Below are positions 34,734-43,497 of a stretch of DNA of 64,000 nt, one piece after another. Origin of the DNA: an uncultured Eubacteriales bacterium (lineage in GTDB: Bacteria > Bacillota > Clostridia > Oscillospirales > CAG-382). The notes under the pieces were generated by a model, which had not been told where the DNA came from, made no database searches, and worked only from the letters and a program-made list of their open reading frames with translations. The stretch covers positions 1 to 64,000 of the forward strand of contig CAKSCV010000007.1 of NCBI GenBank assembly GCA_934444645.1. Reading direction: 5' to 3'. The translations under genes were made by a program, and so were the position numbers. The number at the start of each line of letters is the position of its first letter. The first letter of the stretch is position 1.

Positions 34734-35873
34734 ATGAAATTAACGTTACTCGGCTCGACCGGTTCGATCGGCACACAGGCCATCGATGTGGCACTGCATT
34801 TGGGACTTACGGTGGAGGCGCTGTCGGCGCATTCCAATGTGAAACTGTTAGAGGAGCAGCTGCGCAAAACGGGTGCACGCGTTTGCGGTGTGGCGGATGA
34901 GAAAGCTGCCAAGGATTTGAAAGACCGCACGCGCGATCTTTCGGTCGGGATACTTGTCGGAGAAACGGCGGCGGCAGAGCTTGCCGCGCGTCCCGGCTCG
35001 GATACGCTTCTCAACGCCATTATCGGCTTTTCCGGCATGCTGCCGACGCTTGAAGCCATTGAAAGCGGCAAGAACATTGCCATTGCCAACAAGGAAACGC
35101 TTGTGGCGGCAGGTGAGCTTGTCATGCCGCTTGCACGTGAAAAAGGCGTACATATCCTGCCGGTGGACAGCGAACACTGCGCCATTCATGAAGCCCTGCA
35201 CGGCAACGACAAAAAGACGGTGAACCGCCTTATCATCACCGGCTCGGGCGGCCCGTTTTTCGGCTATACGCGTGAAAAACTGGAGGCCGTGACACCCGAA
35301 CAGGCACTGAAGCACCCGAACTGGAGCATGGGCAAGGGCATTACGGTTTACAGCTCAACACTGGTCAACAAGGGACTCGAAATGATCGAAGCCATCCGCC
35401 TGTTTGATATGCCCGAGGACAAGGTGGATATTCTCATCAACCGTCAGAGCATTATTCATTCGCTTGTCGAATTCATCGATCATTCCATGCTTGCCCAGCT
35501 TGCCGTGCCGGATATGCGGCTATGTATTCAGTATGCGCTGACTTATCCCGAAAAGCTGCCGGGACTTACACCGCCGCTCGACCTTGCCAAGGTCGGAACG
35601 CTGACGTTTGCGAATGTGGACAACGAGACCTTCCCGTCGGTGGACATGGCACGGCGTGCCGTGCGGCGCGGCGGTATCAGCCCATGCGTTTACAATGCGG
35701 CCAACGAGACTTGTGTTGACCTGTTTTTGGCACGAAAGATAAAGTATACCGACATTTTCACGCTGATTGATGCGGCGTGTGAGCATTTCGGTGCCGGCGA
35801 CGGCGTTCTTACACCGGAAAAGATTGTAAGTGCTGACCGGGACGCACGGGAATTTGTCAAAGCACAGATATGA
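34734..35873 (+). CDS. dxr: 1-deoxy-D-xylulose 5-phosphate reductoisomerase
   Basis: 379 residues. It converts DXP to MEP with NADPH, the committed step of the non-mevalonate isoprenoid pathway. 'LLGSTGSIGTQAIDV' (NADPH site), 'NKET', 'DSEHCAI' (metal ligands Asp and Glu), 'GSGGPF' and 'NWSMGKG' are conserved. Two usually invariant positions differ: 'VDSAT' reads V-Y206-SST, and 'HPQS' reads N236-R237-QS; Ser207 and the Asn-Lys pair that follow are kept. The enzyme is probably active but diverged. The ATG at 34734 has GGAAAGGAA upstream. Last gene before a strong terminator, likely co-transcribed with polA. Confidence 0.95.
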   Translation: MKLTLLGSTGSIGTQAIDVALHLGLTVEALSAHSNVKLLEEQLRKTGARVCGVADEKAAKDLKDRTRDLSVGILVGETAAAELAARPGSDTLLNAIIGFSGMLPTLEAIESGKNIAIANKETLVAAGELVMPLAREKGVHILPVDSEHCAIHEALHGNDKKTVNRLIITGSGGPFFGYTREKLEAVTPEQALKHPNWSMGKGITVYSSTLVNKGLEMIEAIRLFDMPEDKVDILINRQSIIHSLVEFIDHSMLAQLAVPDMRLCIQYALTYPEKLPGLTPPLDLAKVGTLTFANVDNETFPSVDMARRAVRRGGISPCVYNAANETCVDLFLARKIKYTDIFTLIDAACEHFGAGDGVLTPEKIVSADRDAREFVKAQI

Positions 35874-35876
35874 TAT

Positions 35877-35910
35877 AAAAATCCGTCTGTATGAAAGCAG
35901 ACGGATTTTT
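35877..35910 (+). terminator. Strong terminator after dxr
   Basis: 13-bp perfect stem AAAAATCCGTCTG (35877-35889) with CAGACGGATTTTT (35898-35910). The A/T ends make it bidirectional, also serving the convergent DUF975 gene. Confidence 0.9.
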
Positions 35911-35939
35911 GTGCCTGTCAAGCAGGAGAATTTGAAGTG

Positions 35940-36767
35940 TTATTGCATGTCGGACGGGTTTGAGCCGGTATCGGCGGCGGAATCGGGATTGATCGGTTCG
36001 GCAGCCGCCGGTTCGATAGCGATCGGTTGAGCTTCGGTCGGTGTTTCTGCGGCGGCTTCGGGTTTATCGGTTCGAAGCGCGTCGTAAAGTGCCGCGCCGG
36101 TTAACATAGTATAAGGGGCAACCCAGAATAGCCCGAGAAGTCCGATCGTAAAGATGTTTAGGAGATTCCACAGAATGAAGCTGAGATCAAGCACGAAAGC
36201 CTCCCACTTGTTGCCGTCCATCATGGCTTTGCTTGCCGCAAAGGCTTCGTCCTTGCTCATTTCGGGATGATCTGCCAAAAGATATGGGATCATGCGGTAT
36301 TCATAGCTTTTGACAATGCCGGGAATAATGAGGAGAAGCGACCAAAGAAACGTGCAGAAATCCATTAAAAACATCACATACACGTTTCTCTTGTAGCTTT
36401 TCTCAAAGCCTTTTCCGAGGTTGGAAAGATTTCCGCTGTTGTTCAAAGCGTCCGAAGCGTATTTATAAATGCCGAGCGTCAAAGGATTGATAAGCAACAG
36501 CTTGATACAGATGCTGACGGCAAAAAGGATGAAAGCGAACAGGCCGAAGAATGCCCAAACCGTGCCGGGAACCTCTGCAAGGGAGTAAACAATCGCCCGC
36601 GTTTGTTCCGGCGTTTGCATGGACACGGGAAGCTGTATCCGGATGTTGACGCCTCCGCTTCCGCCTCCGGCAAGCAGGGAAAAAAGAAACGCGGCCAAAA
36701 CGGTTTTCCAATAGCTGCGTTTAACGGCGATTTTGGCTTTTTGTTTCAGGCCTTTTCTTGTCCACAT
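35940..36767 (-). CDS. DUF975-family membrane protein
   Basis: 275 residues. About five membrane segments (20-38, 68-100, 128-150, 196-235), with the family pattern 'W..K..AK...KRSYWKTVLAAFL', 'LGIYKYASDAL', 'YRMIPYLLADHPEMSKDEAFAASKAMMDGNKWEAFVLDLSF' and 'LLGLFWVAPYTMLTGAALYD'. DUF975 proteins are of unknown function. The C-terminal 40 residues are Pro/Ala/Glu-rich and probably cytoplasmic. The ATG has CGGAGG upstream. Single-gene unit. Confidence 0.85.
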   Translation of the reverse strand: MWTRKGLKQKAKIAVKRSYWKTVLAAFLFSLLAGGGSGGVNIRIQLPVSMQTPEQTRAIVYSLAEVPGTVWAFFGLFAFILFAVSICIKLLLINPLTLGIYKYASDALNNSGNLSNLGKGFEKSYKRNVYVMFLMDFCTFLWSLLLIIPGIVKSYEYRMIPYLLADHPEMSKDEAFAASKAMMDGNKWEAFVLDLSFILWNLLNIFTIGLLGLFWVAPYTMLTGAALYDALRTDKPEAAAETPTEAQPIAIEPAAAEPINPDSAADTGSNPSDMQ

Positions 36768-36888
36768 AAAAAATTACCTCCGAAAACATTTATACTTTAA
36801 TATAACATAAAAAATAAGGGAAATTGACATATAATCAAATATAATTTGTAAATTATCGTCGCGTTTGTCCGGCTGCTTTTGAAAGCCC

Positions 36889-36917
36889 TTGACAGAATGC
36901 ACGCTTTTTTCTATAAT
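36889..36917 (+). promoter_or_regulatory. Consensus SigA promoter of pgeF
   Basis: Exact TTGACA (36889-36894), a 17-bp spacer and exact TATAAT (36912-36917). Confidence 0.9.
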
Positions 36918-36938
36918 AAGCTAAAGGAGAGATTTGCC

Positions 36939-37817
36939 ATGTTCCAAAGACACGAATGCAAGGGAATTTGCTATTTTACCAGCCCGCTTCTTTCGGAGGC
37001 CGGCTTTCGGCATATGTTCTGCACGCGCATGGGCGGCGTGAGTTCGGGCGATTTTGCGTCGCTCAACGTCAGCACGGCGCGCAAGGACCGGAGCGGATTT
37101 ACCGATTCAGCGCGGAATGTCGAGGAAAACTATCGGCGGATCGCAGATGTTTTGGGGCTGGCGCCGGAAAAAGCGTGTGCGGCCAAGCAGGTGCATTCCG
37201 ACATTGTGTATACCGTGCAGCGCACGGATGGCGGCAAAGGCGTTTTGGAAGCTTTTCCGGTGCTTGACGGCTGCGACGGCGTGCTTTTGGAGCCCGACTG
37301 CGAAGAGATCGACGCGGTGTGCGTCAAAACGGCTGACTGTGTGCCGATCTTGCTTGCCAACCGTGCGACCGGCGCAGTTTGTGCGGTTCATGCCGGTTGG
37401 CGCGGCAGTGCGGCGGATATTGTGACAAAGGCGGCAAAGACGCTTGCTCACGGCTGTATGGAACATATTTTAGCGGCGATCGGACCTTGTATCGGCAGGT
37501 GTCACTATGAGGTCGGCGAGGAGGTATATGCGGCGTTTGCGCGTCTGCTTCGCTCGAAAGATGCAGTGAGCGACATTGACCGCTATGTGCCGGTTTTTCC
37601 CTCCTGCTCGATGGGCGGAAAGCGTCATGCCGATCTTGCCGGGATCAATCGCGCACTTTTGGAATACAGCGGCGTTCCTGCGGGCAATATAGAGGTGAGC
37701 GGCTTCTGCACCTGCTGCAAAACGGATGAAACGACCGGCGAAAAGCTGTTCTTTTCGCATCGTGCAAGCGGCGGCTTTTCGGGAACCTTTGCCAGCGTGA
37801 TTTGTGCGCGCAAATAA
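36939..37817 (+). CDS. pgeF: Peptidoglycan editing factor / laccase-domain protein
   Basis: 292 residues of the YfiH/YlmD family. These zinc enzymes act on purine nucleosides and correct L-Ser insertion in peptidoglycan precursors. The three metal ligands are in 'KQVHSD' (His), 'KTADCVPILL' (Cys) and 'VHAGWRGS' (His); 'IGPCIGRCHYEVGEEV' and the C-terminal 'CTCCKTD' are also family marks. The ATG at 36939 has AAAGGAGAG upstream. It is transcribed alone from a perfect consensus promoter. I follow current naming; which activity dominates is not visible from sequence. Confidence 0.9.
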   Translation: MFQRHECKGICYFTSPLLSEAGFRHMFCTRMGGVSSGDFASLNVSTARKDRSGFTDSARNVEENYRRIADVLGLAPEKACAAKQVHSDIVYTVQRTDGGKGVLEAFPVLDGCDGVLLEPDCEEIDAVCVKTADCVPILLANRATGAVCAVHAGWRGSAADIVTKAAKTLAHGCMEHILAAIGPCIGRCHYEVGEEVYAAFARLLRSKDAVSDIDRYVPVFPSCSMGGKRHADLAGINRALLEYSGVPAGNIEVSGFCTCCKTDETTGEKLFFSHRASGGFSGTFASVICARK

Positions 37818-37928
37818 AGCGGCTGCCGCAAAGGTGAGCCGAATCGGGCAAAAAACGCGGCGAAACGCAAAAAAGTTCCTTTGTCGAAAAAAACAGGTGG
37901 AATTTTTCGAAAAAAGTGAAAAAAGTCC

Positions 37929-37957
37929 TTGACAAATTGCGTTCTCTATGGTATACT
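37929..37957 (+). promoter_or_regulatory. SigA promoter of the tRNA cluster
   Basis: TTGACA (37929-37934), a 17-bp spacer and TATACT (37952-37957), about 70 bp before the first tRNA. No further promoter is obvious inside the cluster, so all ten tRNAs are probably one transcript. Confidence 0.85.
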
Positions 37958-38025
37958 ACTCAAGCAGTGTTGCAAAGGGAGTGTTCCCGAAGCAAAGGTG
38001 ACAGCCAAAACGGTACGCACAACAC

Positions 38026-38101
38026 AGGGGAATAGCTCAGCTGGTAGAGCAGCGGTCTCCAAAACCGCGTGCCGAGGGTTCGAATCCTTCTTCCCCTGCC
38101 A
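38026..38101 (+). tRNA. tRNA-Trp (CCA)
   Basis: 76 nt with CCA encoded. Acceptor stem AGGGGAA/TTCCCCT, anticodon loop CTCCAAA gives anticodon CCA; T arm carries GGTTCGAATCC. Confidence 0.97.
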
Positions 38102-38139
38102 GTTTTCCGGAAATGCTCGGAAAGCTTATCAAATCATCC

Positions 38140-38215
38140 GCGGATTTAGCTCATTTGGTAGAGCGCGACCTTGCCAAGGTCGAGGTGGCGGGTTCGAGCC
38201 CCGTAATCCGCTCCA
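38140..38215 (+). tRNA. tRNA-Gly (GCC), copy 1
   Basis: 76 nt with CCA encoded. Acceptor GCGGATT/AATCCGC, loop TTGCCAA gives anticodon GCC. Identical to the copy at 38610. Confidence 0.97.
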
Positions 38216-38313
38216 GCGGCAATGTGCCGCAGCAAAACACAAAAATGTGTGCGTGAAAAATTCACGGTGCGCAAACAGATTTGACCGTATTGTCCCAAGC
38301 GCGTTTTATTCCC

Positions 38314-38389
38314 GGAGGGTTAGCTCAGCTGGGAGAGCATCTGCCTTACAAGCAGAGGGTCACAGGTTCGAGCCCTGTACCCTCCACCA
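38314..38389 (+). tRNA. tRNA-Val (TAC)
   Basis: 76 nt with CCA encoded. Acceptor GGAGGGT/ACCCTCC, loop CTTACAA gives anticodon TAC (UAC). Confidence 0.97.
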
Positions 38390-38393
38390 TTAC

Positions 38394-38470
38394 GGTCCGG
38401 TAGTTCAGTTGGTTAGAACGCCAGCCTGTCACGCTGGAGGTCGTGGGTTCGAGCCCCATCCGGATCGCCA
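38394..38470 (+). tRNA. tRNA-Asp (GTC), copy 1
   Basis: 77 nt with CCA encoded. Acceptor GGTCCGG/CCGGATC with one G-U pair, loop CTGTCAC gives anticodon GTC. Only 4 bp after tRNA-Val. Identical to the copy at 38977. Confidence 0.97.
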
Positions 38471-38504
38471 CTTTATTTGAACAGCGGCATGTGTTTCTGT
38501 TTAC

Positions 38505-38580
38505 GCCTCTGTAGCTCAGTTGGTAGAGCAGGGGACTGAAAATCCCCGTGTCGTTGGTTCAATTCCGACCGGAGGCACCA
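38505..38580 (+). tRNA. tRNA-Phe (GAA), copy 1
   Basis: 76 nt with CCA encoded. Acceptor GCCTCTG/CGGAGGC, loop CTGAAAA gives anticodon GAA. Identical to the copy at 38858. Confidence 0.97.
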
Positions 38581-38609
38581 GCCGGTATCGAAATAAGGTG
38601 CGGCTACCT

Positions 38610-38685
38610 GCGGATTTAGCTCATTTGGTAGAGCGCGACCTTGCCAAGGTCGAGGTGGCGGGTTCGAGCCCCGTAATCCGCTCCA
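38610..38685 (+). tRNA. tRNA-Gly (GCC), copy 2
   Basis: 76 nt with CCA encoded; same sequence as the copy at 38140 (anticodon GCC). Confidence 0.97.
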
Positions 38686-38767
38686 ATGGCGAAAGCCATA
38701 GCAATACGTGCTGCATACCGAGCAGCAAACAAAAAGAACAGCGTTTCCCGAGACGCAGACGTGAGAT

Positions 38768-38842
<75 letters not shown>

Positions 38843-38857
38843 TTCTTTTTTATGTAT

Positions 38858-38933
38858 GCCTCTGTAGCTCAGTTGGTAGAGCAGGGGACTGAAAATCCCC
38901 GTGTCGTTGGTTCAATTCCGACCGGAGGCACCA
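38858..38933 (+). tRNA. tRNA-Phe (GAA), copy 2
   Basis: 76 nt with CCA encoded; same sequence as the copy at 38505 (anticodon GAA). Confidence 0.97.
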
Positions 38934-38976
38934 CCCGTTTGGGTTGTGTTATCATGCATCCGAAACGGACAAGTAC

Positions 38977-39053
38977 GGTCCGGTAGTTCAGTTGGTTAGA
39001 ACGCCAGCCTGTCACGCTGGAGGTCGTGGGTTCGAGCCCCATCCGGATCGCCA
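38977..39053 (+). tRNA. tRNA-Asp (GTC), copy 2
   Basis: 77 nt with CCA encoded; same sequence as the copy at 38394 (anticodon GTC). Confidence 0.97.
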
Positions 39054-39084
39054 GCCTTCGGGCAAAACAAAATATTCTGCCTAT

Positions 39085-39160
<76 letters not shown>

Positions 39161-39161
39161 C

Positions 39162-39201
39162 AAAGCCCTGAAACAAGATTCGTTTCAGGGCTTTGTTTTT
39201 T
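39162..39201 (+). terminator. Terminator of the tRNA cluster
   Basis: 13-bp perfect stem AAAGCCCTGAAAC (39162-39174) with GTTTCAGGGCTTT (39182-39194), then G and six T. Confidence 0.95.
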
Positions 39202-39237
39202 GTGTTTTTTATCAGAAAATGTGTTTGGGACAGAAAA

Positions 39238-39266
39238 AGGCCTGCGAATGTTCGCAAGCCTTTTTG
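39238..39266 (-). terminator. Terminator of the SLH protein gene
   Basis: Minus strand AAGGCTTGCGAA with TTCGCA(G)GCCTT (one bulge), followed by TTTTT, just after the stop codon at 39273. Confidence 0.8.
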
Positions 39267-39272
39267 TTTCGT

Positions 39273-40631
39273 CTAACCGAGCAGTCCGAACAGATTCCAT
39301 AAGCTTTTGCTTTTGGCGCTTTGGGATACCCGATCGGTTTCGGCAAGATAACGCTGCATATTGCAGAGGATTTCGGCGGTTTCGGCGCGTGTCACCGTTT
39401 GTGCGGGCATTAACTCTCCAAAGCCGGTACCGTTGAAAATGCCGCAGCCGGTTACTTTGGAAAGCGACCGGTCGGCCCACGTCGGAACAGCGCTGCAATC
39501 GACAAACGTTGTCATGGCACTTGCGTCTTCGGACGTTTCGGGAAGCGAAAGAATGCGGTCAATCATAACAGCGGCTTCGGAGCGCGTGATCGGCGAAGCA
39601 CTGGCAAAGCACGTGCGGCCGGTCTCGTCGGTATAGCCGGAGACAATGCCGTGCTCTTTGGCATACGCAGCATAGCTTTTGATATTGACAGGGATGGCAG
39701 CATCGTCGGCAAAGGCAGTTTGTGCCGTAAATTCGATGTTTGATTCTTTTCCGGCGGCAATCAGTGCCATGGCAAGAAAATCGCCGCGGCTGACCGGTTC
39801 ATTCGGCAAAAACAGCGTTTTTCCGGTTTCCGTGTCGGTAACGCCGCTCATAAGCCCTTGCGCGGAAATGTTCAAAGCGGAATTATGCGCCCAATGCTCG
39901 GTCATATCGGCATAATCGATATCGCTTGCCGCTTTGGTGACCGTGACGGTGACCTTGGCCGGCACACTCTTGTTGCCATAGCAGTCGGTGGCGGTATAGG
40001 AAAACGAATCCGTGCCGGTATAGCCTTTTTGCGGCGTATAGGAAAAATAGCCATCGGAATTTTTGGCAATCTTTACGGTACCGTGCGCCGGGTATGAGAG
40101 AATTTCAAATTGCATGGCGTCGTTTTCGGGATCGGCGGCTTTGAGAAATTTGAAGGCGGAAACATCCTTGCCGGTGGTCAGGCTTTGCGCACCGACCGCC
40201 GGTGCCAGATTCACCTCATTCAGGAGATTCACGGCGCAGGTGACTTCAACGGCACTTTGCTTGGCAGTGGCGTTGGAAAAGGTGAATGCGGCAAAACGGA
40301 CGGTGTCGTCGGTCGGCATAAAGGATATTTTATCGTAATCGGCGCGTGCGATTAACTGATTTTCACTGATCGGTGCGCTGCCGACAAGCAGGGTACCTTC
40401 CGCAAGGGTCGGCAGGGAATCCATGCGGATAAATTCGCTTTTTGAACAAAGCACTTGGTCGAAATCCGCGCTTTCAAAACGAACCGGTGTGCCGATCACG
40501 CCGCACTTCTGTAAGCGGATCTGCTTTTCGAGGCTTGTCATGGCAGGGCTTAACAATACGGCACCGACGGCAAGGCTAAGCGACAACAGGCACACGGCAA
40601 GGGCTGCAAGCTTTTTTGAACGGGTTGACAT
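39273..40631 (-). CDS. Secreted S-layer-homology (SLH) domain protein with Ig-like domain
   Basis: 452 residues. Signal sequence at about 5-28 ('KKLAALAVCLLSLSLAVGAVLLS'-type core). Residues about 30-160 are of unknown fold. About 165-245 is a cadherin/Ig-like beta domain ('AADPENDAMQFEILSYPAHGTVKI...YTPQKGYTGTDSFSYTATD'). The C-terminal part carries three SLH repeats (about 250-310, 315-375, 380-440; for example 'MTEHWAHNSALNISAQGLMSGVTD' and 'PVSRGDFLAMAL'), which anchor proteins to cell-wall polymers. The ATG at 40631 has GGAAGGA upstream; the longer frame lacks a ribosome site. Function on the surface is unknown. Confidence 0.88.
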   Translation of the reverse strand: MSTRSKKLAALAVCLLSLSLAVGAVLLSPAMTSLEKQIRLQKCGVIGTPVRFESADFDQVLCSKSEFIRMDSLPTLAEGTLLVGSAPISENQLIARADYDKISFMPTDDTVRFAAFTFSNATAKQSAVEVTCAVNLLNEVNLAPAVGAQSLTTGKDVSAFKFLKAADPENDAMQFEILSYPAHGTVKIAKNSDGYFSYTPQKGYTGTDSFSYTATDCYGNKSVPAKVTVTVTKAASDIDYADMTEHWAHNSALNISAQGLMSGVTDTETGKTLFLPNEPVSRGDFLAMALIAAGKESNIEFTAQTAFADDAAIPVNIKSYAAYAKEHGIVSGYTDETGRTCFASASPITRSEAAVMIDRILSLPETSEDASAMTTFVDCSAVPTWADRSLSKVTGCGIFNGTGFGELMPAQTVTRAETAEILCNMQRYLAETDRVSQSAKSKSLWNLFGLLG

Positions 40632-40748
40632 AAGGGAATCCTTCCTTTCTTCGCTCGTTTGCGTTCGCACATAGTATTTTCCGCTCAAGTTAAGATTATA
40701 CAAAAGAATCACGGCAAACATTTTTATAGAGCTTAAAACAGAAAGCCA

Positions 40749-40784
40749 AAAAGCGCACAGGATTTTTATAAATCCTGTGCGCTT
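40749..40784 (-). terminator. Terminator of the TRAP operon
   Basis: 15-bp perfect stem AAGCGCACAGGATTT (40751-40765) with AAATCCTGTGCGCTT (40770-40784); read on the minus strand it ends in TTTTT. Confidence 0.92.
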
Positions 40785-40806
40785 CCTTTATAAGTTGGTG
40801 GTTGTG

Positions 40807-42960
40807 TTACGCGTTCAGCTTTTTCTTATCGGCGCGCGTGCTGACAATCTGAAGAATTGTCACCGCCGCGACAAGCACGATGCCGATACTATCGGAAATC
40901 ACGCCGGGGTAAATCATGAGCAGACCGCCGATAATGAGCGGAATGGTCTCATAAATGCGCAGCTTGCGGAACATATAGCGTTCCAAACCGGCGGACAGCG
41001 CGAAAATACCGACGCAAGAGGTGATGATAATGACGATGATTTCAGGTGCAGAGGCATCGATAAACAGCATTTTCGGGTTGAAGGCGAAGATGTACGGAAT
41101 GATGAATGCGGTAATGGCAAGCCGTGTGGCGGTAACGCCTGTTTTGAATGGATTGGAATGCGCGATGGCACTGCCGGCATAAGCGGCAAGTGCGACCGGC
41201 GGCGTGATATCCGCAACGATGCCGAAATAGAACACAAACATATGCGCCGCAAGCGTCGGAAGACCCATTTGGATCATGATCGGTGCGGTGATGGTCGCCA
41301 TGATGAGGTAGTTCGCCGTGGTCGGCACGCCCATGCCGAGCACGATGCACGCGACCATGGTTAAGAACAGGGCAAGAAACAGATTATTTTTGGCAATCGG
41401 AACGATGACGCCGATGAGCGTCGAACCGAGACTGGTTAACGTTACGATACCTGCCACGATTCCGGCAAGGCCGCAGGCCAGCGACACGCCCATGGTATTG
41501 CGGACACCGGATTCGATGGCTTCCAACGAAAGCACGCCGGATTCGCGCGTCTGTTTGCCGCAGAAGGAAACGACGATATAGATAAGACCTGCCAAAATGG
41601 CGGCGTTTTCCATTTTAATGTTCAGGACGAACATAAAGACGATAAAAGCGATGATCGGCAAGACAAGTAAAACGGTATCGATAATATCCGATTTGGTGTC
41701 TTCGCCGTGACTCAGCTTTTTCACCATTTTCACAACGTCCGTCACGAGCATGAGAGCCATGGTCGTGAGGATGGCCATGCAAGCGGATTGTGCCGGTGTG
41801 CGGTTAAAGGACATCAGAACGACAAGCACGACAATCGGCAGGAACAGATAGCCCTTGCGGAAGAACAGCTTGAAAAAGTTCGGAATGCTCTCTTTGGGCA
41901 AGCCCTTGAGGCCGAGCTTTTTGGCTTCAAAATGGATCATCATGAAAATACCGGCAAAGTAGAGGATAGCCGGCAGAATGGCAGCGACGGCGATGGTGAC
42001 ATACGGGATGCCGGTGATTTCGCTCATAAGGAACGCCGCAGCACCCATGATCGGCGGCATGATCTGACCGCCCGTGGAAGCGGCGGCTTCAACGGCGGCG
42101 GCAAACTCCGGCTTATAGCCGATGCTCTTCATGACCGGGATGGTGACGCTGCCGCTGCCGACGGTGTTGGCAACCGAGCTTCCCGAATACATTCCTTCGA
42201 GAGCCGACGAGATGACCGCCACCTTGGCAGGACCGCCCGTGGCATAACCTGCCACGGAGTTTGCAAGGTCGACGAAAAAGCCGCCGATACCGGTTTTTTC
42301 AAGGAAGGAACCCAAAATGATGAAGAACACGATGAAGGTCGAGCAGACGTTGAGCGGCGTGCCCAAAATGCCGCCGGTCGTGTAAAACAGGTTGTACAGA
42401 ACGGATTGCAGGGATTTTCCGTAGATAAAGGCATAGGCGATGAAACCGCCGGCAACAAAGAGGATCGGAATACCGACGGCTCTGCGGCACAGCTCGAACA
42501 AGCACAGAATGCCGATGACGGCCATGACCTTATCGAGGGTGTTTAGTGCGACGGCACGATATGTAATCTCTTTGAAGTTGATGGCGTAATAAAAATACGG
42601 CGTTGTGCCGACGACGGCAAAGAGAAAATCATACCACGGGATAAAATTGATTTTTTTGGTTTGTTTTTTGTATAACGGATAAATCAAAAAGCCCAAGAAG
42701 ATGATAATGCCTAAGAATATGGACATACGCACCTGTTCGGGAAAGGTGAAGAAGCGCGTGAAAAAGATAAAGCCGGCGAAGGCGAGAAAGGCGATTTTGA
42801 TGAGCAGACCGAAAATGCCGGTGAATTGACGCGTGTTGGATTCACGGTCAAATTCCGCCATCAGCTCGTCGGCACTTTTGGTATTGGCTTCGCCGTCGGC
42901 GATGTGTGCGCTCATTTGAGCGTCGGCGACGGGCGAAGATTTTTCTTTTTTCTGGGACAA
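40807..42960 (-). CDS. TRAP transporter permease, fused 4TM/12TM (TAXI type)
   Basis: 717 residues. An N-terminal cytoplasmic tail (1-45) precedes about 17-18 membrane segments: the small DctQ-like part followed by a DctM-like domain with 'GMYSGSSVANTVGSGSVTIPVMK', 'AAASTGGQIMPPIMGAAAFLM' and 'GMGVPTTANYLIMATITAPI'. It imports a C4-dicarboxylate, glutamate or similar acid using the ion gradient, with the TAXI binding protein encoded 540 bp upstream. I chose the TTG at 42960 because AGGAGG lies 7 nt before it; an earlier TTG (42993) lies upstream of that site, and an ATG at 42915 has none. Last gene of the TAXI-DUF1850-TRAP operon. Confidence 0.93.
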   Translation of the reverse strand: MSQKKEKSSPVADAQMSAHIADGEANTKSADELMAEFDRESNTRQFTGIFGLLIKIAFLAFAGFIFFTRFFTFPEQVRMSIFLGIIIFLGFLIYPLYKKQTKKINFIPWYDFLFAVVGTTPYFYYAINFKEITYRAVALNTLDKVMAVIGILCLFELCRRAVGIPILFVAGGFIAYAFIYGKSLQSVLYNLFYTTGGILGTPLNVCSTFIVFFIILGSFLEKTGIGGFFVDLANSVAGYATGGPAKVAVISSALEGMYSGSSVANTVGSGSVTIPVMKSIGYKPEFAAAVEAAASTGGQIMPPIMGAAAFLMSEITGIPYVTIAVAAILPAILYFAGIFMMIHFEAKKLGLKGLPKESIPNFFKLFFRKGYLFLPIVVLVVLMSFNRTPAQSACMAILTTMALMLVTDVVKMVKKLSHGEDTKSDIIDTVLLVLPIIAFIVFMFVLNIKMENAAILAGLIYIVVSFCGKQTRESGVLSLEAIESGVRNTMGVSLACGLAGIVAGIVTLTSLGSTLIGVIVPIAKNNLFLALFLTMVACIVLGMGVPTTANYLIMATITAPIMIQMGLPTLAAHMFVFYFGIVADITPPVALAAYAGSAIAHSNPFKTGVTATRLAITAFIIPYIFAFNPKMLFIDASAPEIIVIIITSCVGIFALSAGLERYMFRKLRIYETIPLIIGGLLMIYPGVISDSIGIVLVAAVTILQIVSTRADKKKLNA

Positions 42961-42998
42961 GGGAGTTCCTCCTTTGGTTGTGATACGGGACAAACGGC

Positions 42999-43484
42999 TT
43001 AAGCGAGGCGAAAGCCGATGTGTGCGTTCCTGCCGCAGAGAGCGGTGAGGCTTATGGTTTTGCCGTGAACGGCAAGCACATGATCATATACGGTTCCCAC
43101 GATGTATTTCACTTGCGGAAAAACCGTGTCGAAACCGGATACGACCATGTTTCCGTCACTGTCATAGGTGAGCGTTTCGCCGGGTGACAGTGTGCTTTCG
43201 ACGCCGGCGCCGAAAGCCGCATAAATCGTGCGGTCGGCATAAATTTTGCCGTTTTTGACGACAAAGACGTCGGTGACGGGGCTTTGGTTGACCGAATGGA
43301 CAAAGGTGACCGCAAACTCGGTGCCTTCCGGCGCGGAAAAGCTGCGATAGACTTTGCCGGTCTCGGTGTTGTACAGCTCCAAACGGCGCGGACGCAGAAC
43401 GAAAATGAAAAGAAGCGCGGTGCATAACAGAGCCACAGCCGTAACCGCTTTGGCAGCTACGGCTGTGACGGTGGTCTTTTTCAT
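42999..43484 (-). CDS. DUF1850 protein, membrane-anchored
   Basis: 161 residues. An N-terminal membrane anchor (about 12-32) is followed by an exposed domain with 'FAVTFVHSVNQSPVTDVFVVKNGKI', 'TIYAAFGAGVES' and 'GFRLA', the DUF1850 pattern. This family is nearly always encoded between TAXI and TRAP permease genes and is presumed to assist transport. The ATG at 43484 is 13 bp after the TAXI stop codon with no clear ribosome site, suggesting translational coupling. The frame upstream of it overlaps the TAXI gene and is not real. Confidence 0.85.
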   Translation of the reverse strand: MKKTTVTAVAAKAVTAVALLCTALLFIFVLRPRRLELYNTETGKVYRSFSAPEGTEFAVTFVHSVNQSPVTDVFVVKNGKIYADRTIYAAFGAGVESTLSPGETLTYDSDGNMVVSGFDTVFPQVKYIVGTVYDHVLAVHGKTISLTALCGRNAHIGFRLA

Positions 43485-43497
43485 AGAAAAAACGTGT

